Assembly: GCF_000591415.1 (NCBI RefSeq)
Contig: NZ_JEMF01000021.1
Span: 60,136-124,135, forward strand
From: Cobetia crustatorum
Lineage (GTDB): Bacteria; Pseudomonadota; Gammaproteobacteria; Pseudomonadales; Halomonadaceae
Length of the DNA stretch: 64,000 nt
Direction of reading: 5' to 3'
How positions within the stretch are numbered: position 1 is the stretch's first letter; each line of letters opens with the position of its first letter. The notes under the pieces were generated by a model. The model worked only from the letters and a program-made list of their open reading frames with translations. It made no database searches and was not told the DNA's origin. The position numbers were made by a program, and so were the translations under genes. Positions 18,427 to 27,705 of this stretch are shown here, piece after piece.

Positions 18427-20349
18427 TCAGCAAGCGAGGCGTGCCTCGATACTGGCACGAATTCCGGCAGCATCCAGCCCACAGTCGCGCAGCAGCTCAA
18501 CCGGCTTGCCATGCTCAACGAAACCATCCGGCAGGCCCAGCAGCAGCATAGGCTGTGCCAAACCCGCATTCAGATAGAACTCAGCCACTCCAGCACCGGC
18601 TCCGCCTGCAATCGCGTTTTCTTCGACAGTCACCACCAGATCATGCCCTTCGGCAATCTCCAGCAACGCCTCACGGTCCAGCGGCTTGATCGAGCGCAAG
18701 TTGAAGTGGGTAGCATCCAATGCCTCAGCAACATCCGTGACCGGCGTATTCATGCTACCGACCGCCACGATTGCCACCCGCACCTCTGGGTTGCCAGCGA
18801 TGCGGCGACGATATTCACCGCGCCCGATCGATAATGGCTCAAGATCATCGCCCGTCGCTACACCCGGCCCGGTGCCACGCGGATAACGCACTGCTGCCGG
18901 CCCAGGGTGCGCCAGTGCCGCACTCAACATGCCACGACACTCTGCTTCATCGGCCGGCGCCATCAGTACCAGCTCCGGCACACAGCGCAGGAAGGAGAGA
19001 TCGAGACTCCCGTGATGGGTCGGGCCGTCTTCACCGACAAGCCCAGCGCGATCAATCGCAAAAGTGACATCCAGCTTTTGCACTGCCACGTCATGAATCA
19101 GTTGATCGTAGCCACGCTGCAGAAAGGTGGAGTAGATCGCCACTACCGGCTTCATACCCTCACAGGCCATACCCGCCGCAAGCGTCACCGCATGCTGCTC
19201 AGCGATGGCGACATCGAAGTAGCGCTCCGGATACTCCTTCGAGAAACGCACCAGATCCGAACCTTCGCGCATGGCTGGCGTAACGCCAATGACACGCGAA
19301 TCAGCGGCCGCGGCATCGCACAGCCAGTTGCCGAATACACTGCAATACTTCTGCGGTTTCGCAGCCGGTACATCGGAGACAGCTGGCGCTTCCTTGATCG
19401 CTTCCGTCGGCGCTTTCTCAAGCTTGGTAATGGCGTGATAACCGATCGGATCCTGCTCGGCAGGAATGAACCCCTTACCCTTGCGAGTGACCACATGCAG
19501 GAACTGAGGACCTTCCAGATCACTCATGTTGTGCAGTGTCTGCGCCAGCGTAGGCAGGTCATGCCCATCGATGGGGCCGATGTAGTTAAAACCCATCTCC
19601 TCGAACAGCGTTGCCGGGCTAATGAAGCCCTTCATGTGCTCTTCGGTGCGCTTGGCAAACTCAAGCGCACCCGGCAGATGCGATAGCACCTTCTTGCCAT
19701 TGGCTCGCATCTGGGTATAGGGCTTGCTAGCCAGAATACGTGCCAGATAGCTGGCCATCCCACCGACATTCTCAGAGATGGACATCTCGTTATCGTTGAG
19801 CACCACCAACAGATTGGCTTTGACGTGCCCCGCATGCGCTAACGCTTCGAATGCCATGCCTGCCGTCAGTGCACCATCACCGATAACAGCGCAGGCACGC
19901 CGCTTCTCGCCCGCAGTGCGCGCCCCCAGCGCCATACCAAGCGCGGCACTGATCGAGGTGCTGGAATGACCCACCCCAAAGGTGTCGAACTCGCTTTCTG
20001 CGCGTTTGGGGAAGGCCGATAGGCCGCCGTACTGACGCATGCTATGCATGGACTCACGGCGACCGGTAAGGATCTTGTGCGGGTAGGCTTGATGCCCCAC
20101 ATCCCACACCAAGCGATCATGCGGCGTTTCCAGTGCATGGTGGAGCGCTACCGTCAGCTCAACCACACCTAGGCCGGCACCGAAGTGCCCACCCGTGCAG
20201 CCAACGCTGTAAAGCAGGTAGGCACGCAATTCATCAGCAAGCTGGCGCAGCTGTGCCACGCTCAGCGCTCGTAGAGCCTGGGGGGACTCGACGGCATCGA
20301 GCAGTGGCGTCGCAGGGCGCGCCTGAGGTATCTCGTCAAACAGCTTCAT
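18427..20349 (-). CDS. dxs: 1-deoxy-D-xylulose-5-phosphate synthase
   Basis: A 640-residue thiamine-diphosphate enzyme that condenses pyruvate and glyceraldehyde 3-phosphate, the entry step of the MEP isoprenoid pathway. The ThDP/Mg motif [14 protein letters not shown]...NDN, the catalytic [15 protein letters not shown], and the C-terminal transketolase region [20 protein letters not shown] are present. The start ATG at 20349 follows ispA by 12 bases. It forms an xseB-ispA-dxs operon, an arrangement common in gammaproteobacteria, so precursor supply and chain elongation are coexpressed. Confidence 0.97.
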   Translation of the reverse strand: MKLFDEIPQARPATPLLDAVESPQALRALSVAQLRQLADELRAYLLYSVGCTGGHFGAGLGVVELTVALHHALETPHDRLVWDVGHQAYPHKILTGRRESMHSMRQYGGLSAFPKRAESEFDTFGVGHSSTSISAALGMALGARTAGEKRRACAVIGDGALTAGMAFEALAHAGHVKANLLVVLNDNEMSISENVGGMASYLARILASKPYTQMRANGKKVLSHLPGALEFAKRTEEHMKGFISPATLFEEMGFNYIGPIDGHDLPTLAQTLHNMSDLEGPQFLHVVTRKGKGFIPAEQDPIGYHAITKLEKAPTEAIKEAPAVSDVPAAKPQKYCSVFGNWLCDAAAADSRVIGVTPAMREGSDLVRFSKEYPERYFDVAIAEQHAVTLAAGMACEGMKPVVAIYSTFLQRGYDQLIHDVAVQKLDVTFAIDRAGLVGEDGPTHHGSLDLSFLRCVPELVLMAPADEAECRGMLSAALAHPGPAAVRYPRGTGPGVATGDDLEPLSIGRGEYRRRIAGNPEVRVAIVAVGSMNTPVTDVAEALDATHFNLRSIKPLDREALLEIAEGHDLVVTVEENAIAGGAGAGVAEFYLNAGLAQPMLLLGLPDGFVEHGKPVELLRDCGLDAAGIRASIEARLAC

Positions 20350-20361
20350 AGGCGTCAGGAA

Positions 20362-21297
20362 TCAGTGGTCTCGCTCGATCATGTAGCGCGCCAACACCGC
20401 GAGTGGCGCTGCAGCCTCTCCCAACGGTGCCAGAGCATCCAGGGCCTCGTCCAACAGCTGACCAGCACGCTTTCGAGCACCTTCGAGCCCGAGTAGCGAG
20501 GGGTAGGTCGGCTTGTCACGTGCGGCATCCGCACCTGCGGTCTTTCCTAGCGTCACGGTATCGCCAGTCACATCCAGAATGTCATCCTGAATCTGGAAGG
20601 CAAGGCCAATGGCAGCAGCGTAGCGGTCAAGCGCCGCAAGGCGCGAATCCTGCTCTTCAGCTGCGACCAGGCCACCCAGACGAACAGCCGCGCGAATCAG
20701 CGCTCCCGTCTTGTAAGCATGCATCCTCGATAGCGCTTCGACCTCACGGAACTGACCCACGGCCTCGAGATCTAGCGCTTGGCCCGCGACCATGCCACGA
20801 CGGCCAGAAGCCTCGGCGAGCGTGCGCACCAGTGCCGGTGTTCTGACGTGCCCAGTATCTGCCATCACCTCAAAGGCCAATGTCAGCAAGGCATCACCAG
20901 CCAAAATGGCGGTTGCTTCATCGAAAGCACGATGCACGGTAGGACGACCACGACGCAGGTCATCATCGTCCATGGCCGGCAGATCATCATGGACCAGCGA
21001 GTAAGCGTGTACCAGCTCGAGCGCAGCGGCGGCGGCATCCAACGCGGCACGTCCGGTCGCATCCTCGTCACTTCCCAGTGCACGGCCAACCGCATACAGC
21101 AACACTGGGCGCAGCCGCTTGCCGCCGCCCAGTACGCTGTAACGCATCGCCTCTTCAAGACGATTACTTACCGCACCACTGGCAGGGGTCAGCAACGCCT
21201 CAAGCACTGCCTCGCTACGCGCCTGTCCAGAACGGATCAGCTCACTCGCCTGCGATTCAGATGACGAGGTTTGTGGGTTCAATACGCCTGACGTCAC
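20362..21297 (-). CDS. ispA: Farnesyl diphosphate synthase (geranyltranstransferase)
   Basis: A 311-residue polyprenyl synthase joining DMAPP and IPP to farnesyl diphosphate. Both Asp-rich motifs are visible: the first in LVHDDLPAMDDDDLRRGRPT and the second in FQIQDDILDVTGD. The start is GTG at 21297 and overlaps the xseB stop in GTGA, so translation is coupled. The N-terminal extension before GAVSNRLEEAMRYSVLGGGK is Ser/Gln-rich and variable in the family. Middle gene of xseB-ispA-dxs. Confidence 0.95.
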   Translation of the reverse strand: MTSGVLNPQTSSSESQASELIRSGQARSEAVLEALLTPASGAVSNRLEEAMRYSVLGGGKRLRPVLLYAVGRALGSDEDATGRAALDAAAAALELVHAYSLVHDDLPAMDDDDLRRGRPTVHRAFDEATAILAGDALLTLAFEVMADTGHVRTPALVRTLAEASGRRGMVAGQALDLEAVGQFREVEALSRMHAYKTGALIRAAVRLGGLVAAEEQDSRLAALDRYAAAIGLAFQIQDDILDVTGDTVTLGKTAGADAARDKPTYPSLLGLEGARKRAGQLLDEALDALAPLGEAAAPLAVLARYMIERDH

Positions 21298-21578
21298 CAG
21301 TCCTTCTCCTCATCCGTGTCACCCGCCACGCTGGCCGAGGTTGCAGGCGCAGCAAATGCTGCCGGCACCAGCTCACCATCAGGCCCTTCTATCAGCGCCT
21401 GCAAGCGAAGCTCGGCACTGTCGAGACGCTGCTGCGCCTCGCGGGCCAGACGCACGCCCTCTTCGAAAGCGCCCAGCGACGCTTCCAGCGACATATCGCC
21501 AGCCTCGAGCCGTGTCACCAATCCTTCAAGACGGGCAAGGGTGGCGGCAAAGTCCTGCGGCGCTTCCTGTTCGGCCAT
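21294..21578 (-). CDS. xseB: Exodeoxyribonuclease VII small subunit
   Basis: A 94-residue subunit that binds in several copies to XseA in the single-strand-specific exonuclease. The core FAATLARLEGLVTRLEAGDM, then SLEASLGAFEEGVRLAREAQ, is diagnostic. The tail after residue 65 is acidic and Ala-rich, as is usual. It is the first gene of the xseB-ispA-dxs operon and is divergent from serA. Confidence 0.94.
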   Translation of the reverse strand: MAEQEAPQDFAATLARLEGLVTRLEAGDMSLEASLGAFEEGVRLAREAQQRLDSAELRLQALIEGPDGELVPAAFAAPATSASVAGDTDEEKDW

Positions 21579-21897
21579 GAGTGCTCTCGCTCATCGGACC
21601 GGGCGGGCCCGGTGTGTCTGTGTGAAAAGCCAGTATAACCTGATGGGCTTCGAGACGCTGCCCACTCGGCACTTACCAATAACCACTATCAGCACATACC
21701 AAACCGCGGTTTTTTCATGTCCGCCACGCGGACATTTCATCCGAAGGCCCCGTCGGCTGTGATATTCTTTGCACCCCTGTTGACAGCACGCCTGCTGTTT
21801 TTCTGGCGTTTTCTTGAGGCGTGACACGCCAGCAGGTCACGAAAAAGACCAAACGAACAGAAACGCCGGCATGACCGGCGAGAGGGTTGATTCGACA
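21579..21897. other. xseB-serA divergent promoter region
   Basis: This 319-base gap has no gene. It contains a perfect 8-bp hairpin, ATGTCCGC-CAC-GCGGACAT (21717-21735), preceded by a T-run, and a TTGACA hexamer at about 21780. No matched -10 box is convincing. Confidence 0.4.
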
Positions 21898-23147
21898 ATG
21901 GCCAAGACGTCTCTGGACAAGAGCAAGATCAAGATCCTATTGCTCGAGGGTGTCCACCAGTCCGCAGTGGATGACTTCCTCAATGCAGGCTACACCAATA
22001 TCGAGCTACTTCAGACCTCGCTTGCCGAGGATGAACTGGTCGAGAGAATCCGCGATGTGCACTTCATTGGCATTCGCTCCCGCACTCAGCTCAACGAGCG
22101 TGTGATCAGCGCTGCAGAAAAGCTCACTGCCATCGGCTGCTTCTGCATCGGCACCAACCAGGTCAACCTGGAAGCCGCGCTCAAACGGGGGATTCCGGTC
22201 TTCAATGCGCCCTACTCCAACACTCGCTCCGTTGCTGAGCTAGTGCTGGCCGAAGCCATCATGCTGATGCGTGGCGTACCGGAGAAGAGTGCCAAGGCGC
22301 ATCGTGGCCAGTGGATGAAGACTGCCAAGAATAGTCACGAAGTCCGTGGCAAGACGCTGGGTATCGTCGGCTATGGCAGCATCGGATCTCAGCTATCGGT
22401 ACTCAGTGAGTCGTTGGGCCTTGATGTCATCTACTACGATGCCGTCACCAAACTTGGCATGGGTAATGCCCGTCAGGTCGCCAGCATGGAAGAGCTGCTG
22501 GCGCGCGCTGACATCGTCACGCTGCACGTGCCTGAGGTTCCCTCAACCAAGTGGATGATGGGTAAGCAGCAATTCGCATTGATGAAACAGAACAGCGTCT
22601 TTATCAATGCCGCACGCGGCTCCACTGTCGTCATTGAAGATCTTGCTGAGGTTCTCGCCAGCGGTAAGCTGCTGGGAGCTGCCATCGATGTCTTCCCTGT
22701 CGAGCCAAAGGGCAACGGTGAAGAGTTCGTGTCTCCATTGCGCGAATTCGACAATGTCATCCTGACCCCGCACGTCGGGGGCTCCACCATGGAAGCTCAG
22801 GAGAATATTGGCGTCGAAGTGGCGGAGAAGCTGGTGACCTATTCCGATAACGGCACCACCATCGGTTCGGTCAACTTCCCTGAAGTCGCCCTGCCGGCCC
22901 ACCCGGAAAAGCATCGCCTGCTGCACATTCACGACAACGTGCCGGGTGTACTGTCGCGCATCAACCAGGTGTTGTCTGAGGAAGGTATCAACATCTCTGG
23001 CCAGTACCTGCAGACTAACAATACGGTCGGCTACGTGGTCATTGATGTAGACAAGCCTACGGCAAGAAAGCGCTTGAGGCGCTCAAAACCGTTGAGCACA
23101 CTCTACGCATTCGCACACTCTACTCGGAAGCTGATTTCGAGGGTTGA
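21898..23147 (+). CDS. serA: D-3-phosphoglycerate dehydrogenase, frameshifted near the C-terminus
   Basis: SerA oxidises 3-phosphoglycerate with NAD, the first step of serine synthesis. The protein begins MAKTSLDKSKIKILLLEGVH; the Rossmann motif GIVGYGSIGSQ, the Arg-containing INAARGSTVV region and the catalytic His (TPHVGGSTMEAQ) are intact, and a C-terminal ACT domain starts at HRLLHIHDNVPG. After YVVIDVDK the frame changes. Restoring one G near 23054-23057 gives KAYGKKALEALKTVEHTLR and ends RTLYSEADFEG at 23147, the standard E. coli-like terminus (416 residues). Without that base the ORF runs on to 23181 with unrelated residues. Serine feedback would act through the ACT domain. Confidence 0.92.
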
Positions 23148-23197
23148 TGTGCACTGCTCATGGCTTAGCTTCATGCCATGACATATGCAGGATGTAA

Positions 23198-23234
23198 AAG
23201 CGCCGCAGCCTTCCCGGGCTGCGGCGCTTTTTAT
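23198..23234 (+). terminator. Terminator after serA
   Basis: A 13-bp perfect stem (AAGCGCCGCAGCC with GGCTGCGGCGCTT) with a 6-base loop is followed by TTTATTTCTT. Confidence 0.92.
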
Positions 23235-23272
23235 TTCTTCAGCCAATTCCACCTCAACAGAACACGCCAGCA

Positions 23273-23288
23273 TGTTTCACGTGGAACA
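23273..23288. promoter_or_regulatory. parS: parS chromosome-partition site 1
   Basis: TGTTTCACGTGGAACA is the reverse complement of TGTTCCACGTGAAACA, an exact match to the 16-bp ParB-binding parS consensus. It lies between the serA terminator and the tautomerase gene. Confidence 0.93.
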
Positions 23289-23337
23289 TTTTACTTCAAC
23301 CACATAAAACATATAAAAATCATAATGTTATAAATAA

Positions 23338-23523
23338 TCAGCGATCGGATAATCGCTTTCCTGCAACGCCCCAGTTTTCCGCTTCCACTTCCTGCAACAC
23401 TACCCAGACTGATTCCTCTCGCACTCCCAGCACACGAGCTGTCTCGCGAGTCAGTGCCTCGATAAGCTCACGTTTCTGTTCTTCACTCTTTCCACTGATA
23501 AATTCTGCACGAATCATTGGCAT
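23338..23523 (-). CDS. 4-oxalocrotonate tautomerase family protein
   Basis: A 61-residue protein of the 4-OT superfamily, whose catalytic base is the N-terminal proline exposed when Met is removed. Here the start MPMIRAEFISGKSEEQKREL provides that Pro. The C-terminal WVVLQEVEAENWGVAGKRLS fits the family (VIIxEVxxxNWGxGG). The usual Arg11 position carries Lys, so substrate preference may differ. I chose the ATG at 23523, with AGGAG ten bases upstream; the open frame extends to 23733 but would bury Pro and run through two parS sites. It is unusual in standing alone inside the parS cluster. Confidence 0.85.
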   Translation of the reverse strand: MPMIRAEFISGKSEEQKRELIEALTRETARVLGVREESVWVVLQEVEAENWGVAGKRLSDR

Positions 23524-23567
23524 CAATCTGATCTCCTGAAACGATAATTTTGCTTTCTTGAGGCTGA

Positions 23568-23583
23568 TGTTCCACGTGAAACA
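23568..23583. promoter_or_regulatory. parS: parS chromosome-partition site 2
   Basis: TGTTCCACGTGAAACA, an exact consensus parS, 45 bases upstream of the tautomerase start codon. Confidence 0.95.
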
Positions 23584-23716
23584 TTGCCTTTTATTGTTAG
23601 CGCTCTCAGCATTGGCCCGCTCAAACAGCGACACTGTCTTGTCAAACCGCATGATTAAATTAACAGACTGATATATAACAACTTTTATTCTTTCGAACCG
23701 CTGATTCTCAAGCACG

Positions 23717-23732
23717 TGTTCCACGTGAAACA
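23717..23732. promoter_or_regulatory. parS: parS chromosome-partition site 3
   Basis: TGTTCCACGTGAAACA, an exact consensus parS, ten bases beyond the stop codon of the pyrC' gene. With sites 1 and 2 it forms a 460-base cluster. Confidence 0.95.
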
Positions 23733-23741
23733 TGCTCGTCT

Positions 23742-25007
23742 TCAGGCATAAGACACATTACCCAGAAGCACCTGCTGTACACGGCCTGACAGAGTCATCC
23801 CAAGTAGCGGTGTATTGTGCCCAGCACTCATCAGAGTATTGCTGTCGACTGTCCAATAACACTGCGGGTCAATAATTGCCAGATCGCAGCACTCGCCCTC
23901 CTTGAGCCTGCCACCTTCCAAGCCGAAGCGGCGCGCGCTAAAGGTCAGCGCTTCAATCAGCCTGGATATGCTGATCAGGCCTGCAGTGACCAGTACCAGC
24001 CCAAGTGGCAGCATGGTTTCCAAGCTAGTCATGCCCGGTTCAGAGACAGCGAAAGGCGCGCATTTGGCGGCTGCCTCATGGGGTAGATGATCACTGACGA
24101 TGGCATCAATGGTGCCATCAGCCACGCCGGCACGTAGCGCATCTCTATCCTCTGAACTGCGTAGTGGAGGCTCCAGGTGGAAGTTGGCGTTAAATCCCTC
24201 TAATTGCTCATCCGTCCAATGCAGCTGAGCCATCGAGACATCGGCGGTGATATCCAGCCCACGAGCCTTGGCATCACGCACCAACGCGACCGCTCGCGCA
24301 CTGGAAAGCAATGAAACGTGGGCACGCACGCCCGTCTGCTCAATCAACAGCAGCCACTGAGTCAGTGCAATCGTCTCGGCAGACTCGGGGATGCCGGCCA
24401 GTCCGAGTCGTGAGGCAATCGCGCCTTCATGCGCACAGCCATGCCCCGCCAGAGTGGCTTCCTGGGCTTGAAACACCACCGTGATATCAAAGGTATGGGC
24501 GTATTCAAGACAGCGACGCAGTACGCCAAGGTCACGTACCGGCTTGCGTAGATTGGTCAGGGCGACACAGCCAGCAGACTTGAGCGCTGCCATGTTGGCC
24601 AATAGATCACCTTCAAGCCCTTGTGTCAGGGCACCCAATGGAGCAAGCCTGACGCCAGCTACATCGCGAGCACGGTCGAGTAGTGTCCGTACGTGCGAGG
24701 CACTATCGAGTACAGGGCTGGTATCTGGTCGCGGCAAGATAGTGGCATAGCCTCCAGCGAGTGCTGCTGCTGACTCGCTCACCAGACTGCCCTTGTAGCG
24801 CGGCCCCGGGTCACGCAAATGAGCACCGAGATCGACGAAGGCCGGCGTGATCCATTTGCCGGTGAGATCTTGCTGCTGCTCAGCAACGAAGCCTAGTGGT
24901 GCTGCGCCAATGGCGACCAGGCGGCCGCCCTCAAGATGCAGGTCATGTTGGCCATCAAGGCCACTGGCCGGGTCGATCACCCGAGCATTGATCAGGCTGT
25001 GCTTCAT
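23742..25007 (-). CDS. pyrC': Dihydroorotase-like protein PyrC', noncatalytic partner of aspartate transcarbamoylase
   Basis: A 421-residue member of the dihydroorotase/amidohydrolase fold. The metal motif DxHxH is altered to D59-L-G-A-H63 ([11 protein letters not shown]), and the later HH pair is not preserved ([11 protein letters not shown]), although [11 protein letters not shown] remains. This matches the inactive PyrC' of pseudomonads, which does not make dihydroorotate but is needed to build the dodecameric PyrB-PyrC' aspartate transcarbamoylase. It overlaps the pyrB stop by four bases (ATGA). A genuine catalytic pyrC must lie elsewhere. It ends immediately next to parS site 3. Confidence 0.88.
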   Translation of the reverse strand: MKHSLINARVIDPASGLDGQHDLHLEGGRLVAIGAAPLGFVAEQQQDLTGKWITPAFVDLGAHLRDPGPRYKGSLVSESAAALAGGYATILPRPDTSPVLDSASHVRTLLDRARDVAGVRLAPLGALTQGLEGDLLANMAALKSAGCVALTNLRKPVRDLGVLRRCLEYAHTFDITVVFQAQEATLAGHGCAHEGAIASRLGLAGIPESAETIALTQWLLLIEQTGVRAHVSLLSSARAVALVRDAKARGLDITADVSMAQLHWTDEQLEGFNANFHLEPPLRSSEDRDALRAGVADGTIDAIVSDHLPHEAAAKCAPFAVSEPGMTSLETMLPLGLVLVTAGLISISRLIEALTFSARRFGLEGGRLKEGECCDLAIIDPQCYWTVDSNTLMSAGHNTPLLGMTLSGRVQQVLLGNVSYA

Positions 25008-26056
25008 GCGCCAGCTCCTCGTGAACGTTCACTTCTGCGCTCTGCGCGCGCCTTCATCTGGCCCGAGACAGCCATCGACAATACTGCCATGCGCACCGCG
25101 ATACCGTTGGTGACCTGATCCAGAATCAGCGAGCGCGGGCCATCCGCCACGGCCGATTCGATCTCAACGCCACGGTTGATGGGTCCGGGATGCATCACGA
25201 CCGCCTCTGGGTGGGCATGTGCGAGGCTTTCACGAGTCAAACCATAGCGACGGTAGTATTCGGATTCGGAAGGCAGTAGCGCGCCATCCATGCGCTCTTT
25301 CTGCAGGCGCAGCATGATCACAACATCGACATCCTTGAGGCCTGCCTCTAGTTCAGTGAACACGCGACAGCCCAGCGTCTCGATACCAACAGGCAGCAGT
25401 GTCTGCGGTGCCACCACTCGCACCTCTGCAGCGCCAAGCGTATTGAGCGCCAGAATCTGCGAGCGAGCGACACGCGAGTGCAGAATGTCACCCACGATAG
25501 CCACGCGCAGATTGGCGAATTCACCCTTGTGCCGACGAATGGTCAGCATGTCGAGCATCGCTTGTGTCGGGTGCGCATGACGGCCATCACCCGCATTGAT
25601 GATCGCCACATGCGGCGTAATCTGACTGGCAATGAAGTGCGCCGCACCCGAATCACCGTGGCGCACCACGAAGGCGTCTGCCTGCATGGCTTCCAAGTTG
25701 ACCAGCGTATCCATCAAGGACTCACCCTTGGCGGCCGAGGAGGTCTTGATGTCCAGATTGAGCACATCGGCCGACAAACGCTTGGCAGCCAGCTCGAACG
25801 TTGCACGCGTGCGCGTCGAGTTCTCGAAGAACAGATTGGCGACGGTACGGCCGCGCAGCAACGGTACCTTCTTGACCTCGGCATCTCCGATACCGCGGAA
25901 GTGATCAGCGGTATCAAGAATCTCGGTCAGGATGCTACGCGACAGACCCTCGATATCGAGAAAGTGACGTAGCCGTCCTTGGCTATCGAGCTGCACCTCG
26001 GCAGGAGACGCTGCGCGAGCGGCGGGACTGGCTTGAGAGAGATCCAGCAGATTCAT
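25004..26056 (-). CDS. pyrB: Aspartate carbamoyltransferase catalytic subunit
   Basis: A 350-residue ATCase that joins carbamoyl phosphate and aspartate in pyrimidine synthesis. Carbamoyl-phosphate residues lie in [20 protein letters not shown], the [10 protein letters not shown] motif is complete, and the aspartate-binding region [11 protein letters not shown] is present. The N-terminal 25 residues are an extension typical of the Pseudomonas class, where they help bind effectors. It overlaps pyrR (upstream) and pyrC' (downstream) by four bases each, so the three are translationally coupled. No pyrI regulatory gene is present, consistent with a class A enzyme. Confidence 0.96.
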   Translation of the reverse strand: MNLLDLSQASPAARAASPAEVQLDSQGRLRHFLDIEGLSRSILTEILDTADHFRGIGDAEVKKVPLLRGRTVANLFFENSTRTRATFELAAKRLSADVLNLDIKTSSAAKGESLMDTLVNLEAMQADAFVVRHGDSGAAHFIASQITPHVAIINAGDGRHAHPTQAMLDMLTIRRHKGEFANLRVAIVGDILHSRVARSQILALNTLGAAEVRVVAPQTLLPVGIETLGCRVFTELEAGLKDVDVVIMLRLQKERMDGALLPSESEYYRRYGLTRESLAHAHPEAVVMHPGPINRGVEIESAVADGPRSLILDQVTNGIAVRMAVLSMAVSGQMKARAERRSERSRGAGA

Positions 26057-26601
26057 GCAACGCTCTCCCCGGTATCTACCAATGTCAGGCGCAAGTTCTG
26101 TGGGCCTTCCAGCTTGATACGTTTACCTGGCTCCAACGCCAGGCTTGCCCCCAGAGCATCCGGCTGCACTGGTAGCTCACGGCCTGGCAGCTCCAGCAGA
26201 CAGGCCAGCAATACCCGGCGCGGACGCCCATAGTCGAACAGCTCATTAAGCGCGGCACGGACAGTGCGACCACTCATCAGCACATCATCAACCAGCAGCA
26301 AATCGCGATTTTCGATATCCGGTAATTGCGAGCCCTGCCCTGCGTCTGGCAGGCCCTTGTGGCCGAAATCATCACGCCAGAAACCAATGTCCAATGTCGC
26401 CAGCGGAGCAGGCAGTCCCAGTCGCTCGCGCAGCGCCTGGGCGACCCATACGCCACCGGTATGAATTCCGATCGGAATCAAACGCTCACGATCGATCTCG
26501 CGGCGTTCGAATAACAGTTCGAGTTCTTCCGTCATGGACTCAAGCAAGGCCTCCACATCAGGCAGTGTCTCGTATTCGTCACGTACCTCAGATTCTTGCA
26601 T
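26053..26601 (-). CDS. pyrR: PyrR bifunctional pyrimidine regulator / uracil phosphoribosyltransferase
   Basis: A 182-residue type I phosphoribosyltransferase with the PRPP loop [20 protein letters not shown]. In Bacillus PyrR binds pyr mRNA; in Pseudomonas its gene precedes pyrBC' as here, but the mode of control is not settled. I see no obvious PyrR anti-antiterminator sequence in the 83-base leader. It is the first gene of pyrRBC' and starts 45 bases after the ruvX terminator. Some UPRT activity is expected. Confidence 0.92.
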   Translation of the reverse strand: MQESEVRDEYETLPDVEALLESMTEELELLFERREIDRERLIPIGIHTGGVWVAQALRERLGLPAPLATLDIGFWRDDFGHKGLPDAGQGSQLPDIENRDLLLVDDVLMSGRTVRAALNELFDYGRPRRVLLACLLELPGRELPVQPDALGASLALEPGKRIKLEGPQNLRLTLVDTGESVA

Positions 26602-26645
26602 GGGTATCGCTTCCTCTTTTCCCTGCCGGTCAGCGGCAGACAGAC

Positions 26646-26677
26646 AAAAAAAACCCGCTTCCTGAAAGGAAACGGGT
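26646..26677 (-). terminator. Terminator between ruvX and pyrR
   Basis: On the minus strand ACCCG-TTTCC pairs with GGAA-CGGGT (one mismatch, 5-base loop) followed by eight T. It ends the gshB-tonB-algH-ruvX transcript; any read-through into pyrR would make it an attenuator. Confidence 0.85.
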
Positions 26678-26684
26678 GAGATAT

Positions 26685-27140
26685 TCAGTAACCGACAAGG
26701 TCGCCCTCGCCTCGCTGATTTGCAAACCAGCTCTCGAGAATCACCTGAGCGGCCAATCCATCCACTCCATCATCTCGGTAGTTGCCACGGTGGCCTCGCT
26801 CGCGAGCGAGGCTCTTGGCCGCCTTGGTGGAACCACGCTCGTCCCACATTTCCAGCGGCTTTCCATAGCGACCATACAGCCGCTTGCCGAACTTGCGGGC
26901 GCGGCTGCACATCAGGGTCTCACTACCGTCCAATTCCAATGGCAATCCCACCACAAACAGGTCTGGCTGCCATTCTTCAATCAGACGAGTGACAACATTC
27001 CAGTCGGGAATGCCGTCACGCACATGCAACGGCACTAGTGGTGACGCGGTGCCGAGCATTTCAGTGCCTACCGCGACACCGACGCGACGCGTGCCAAAAT
27101 CAAACGCTAGTGCCGTGCGGCTTATTGCCCTTTCAGCCAT
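26685..27140 (-). CDS. ruvX: RuvX/YqgF Holliday-junction resolvase-like nuclease
   Basis: A 151-residue RNase H-fold protein. The first catalytic Asp is in ALAFDFGTRRVGVAVG, followed by the central VVGLPLELDG and the C-terminal DDGVDGLAAQVIL, all typical. In E. coli YqgF is essential and acts in pre-16S rRNA 5' processing. It overlaps algH by eight bases and is the last gene of its operon, before the terminator at 26646-26677. Confidence 0.94.
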   Translation of the reverse strand: MAERAISRTALAFDFGTRRVGVAVGTEMLGTASPLVPLHVRDGIPDWNVVTRLIEEWQPDLFVVGLPLELDGSETLMCSRARKFGKRLYGRYGKPLEMWDERGSTKAAKSLARERGHRGNYRDDGVDGLAAQVILESWFANQRGEGDLVGY

Positions 27141-27690
27141 GCCCGATCTCCCGCGACATCAGACTCATGTCGACACCGAGTTTGCGTGCTGCGGCATCAA
27201 GACGTGATTCGCTATCGGCATCAAAGAGGATGCCACTGTCGCCTTCGACGATCAGCCAGCTATTTTCTTTCAATTCATTGGTCAGCTGATCAGGCTCCCA
27301 GCCAGCACACCCCAGACATACCATGAAGTCTTCTGGACCTTGGTTGCCCGCAATGGCCTTGAGAATATCCAGCGACGTCGTCAGCGCCAGTTCTTCGGTG
27401 ACTTGCAGACTGGAGTCCCACTCTTCTGCCTGACCGCGATGCAGAATAAACCCGCGGTCCTTGTGTACCGGACCGCCGTAATAGACGACATCGTCGAGGC
27501 ATTCACAGCTATCGGCGGTAATTTCGAGCTGTTCAAACAGGCCACGCATGGTCAGCTTGATCGGCTTGTTGACGATCACACCGAGCGTACCTTTTTCATC
27601 GTGATCACAGAGATAGCTGAGCGAGCCGGAAAAATTGTCATCATCGAGATGCGGCATCGCCAGCAGGAAATAGTCTCGCAGACTTTGCAT
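27133..27690 (-). CDS. algH: AlgH / UPF0301 (YqgE) family protein
   Basis: A 185-residue cytosolic protein. The family marks MPHLDDDNFSGSLSYLCDHD and GTLGVIVNKPIKLTMRGLFE are at the N-terminus, then YYGGPVHKDRGFILHR and CLGCAGWEPDQLTNEL. AlgH was linked to alginate regulation in Pseudomonas, but its biochemical role is unknown. It precedes ruvX with an eight-base overlap, the same pair as yqgE-yqgF in E. coli. Confidence 0.94.
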   Translation of the reverse strand: MQSLRDYFLLAMPHLDDDNFSGSLSYLCDHDEKGTLGVIVNKPIKLTMRGLFEQLEITADSCECLDDVVYYGGPVHKDRGFILHRGQAEEWDSSLQVTEELALTTSLDILKAIAGNQGPEDFMVCLGCAGWEPDQLTNELKENSWLIVEGDSGILFDADSESRLDAAARKLGVDMSLMSREIGHG

Positions 27691-27705
27691 GGTCCTCCCG
27701 AGGCG

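Noticed and set aside
23524..23733. N-terminal extension of the tautomerase ORF
   Set aside because: It would move the catalytic proline away from the N-terminus and cross two parS sites; the ATG at 23523 has a good ribosome site.
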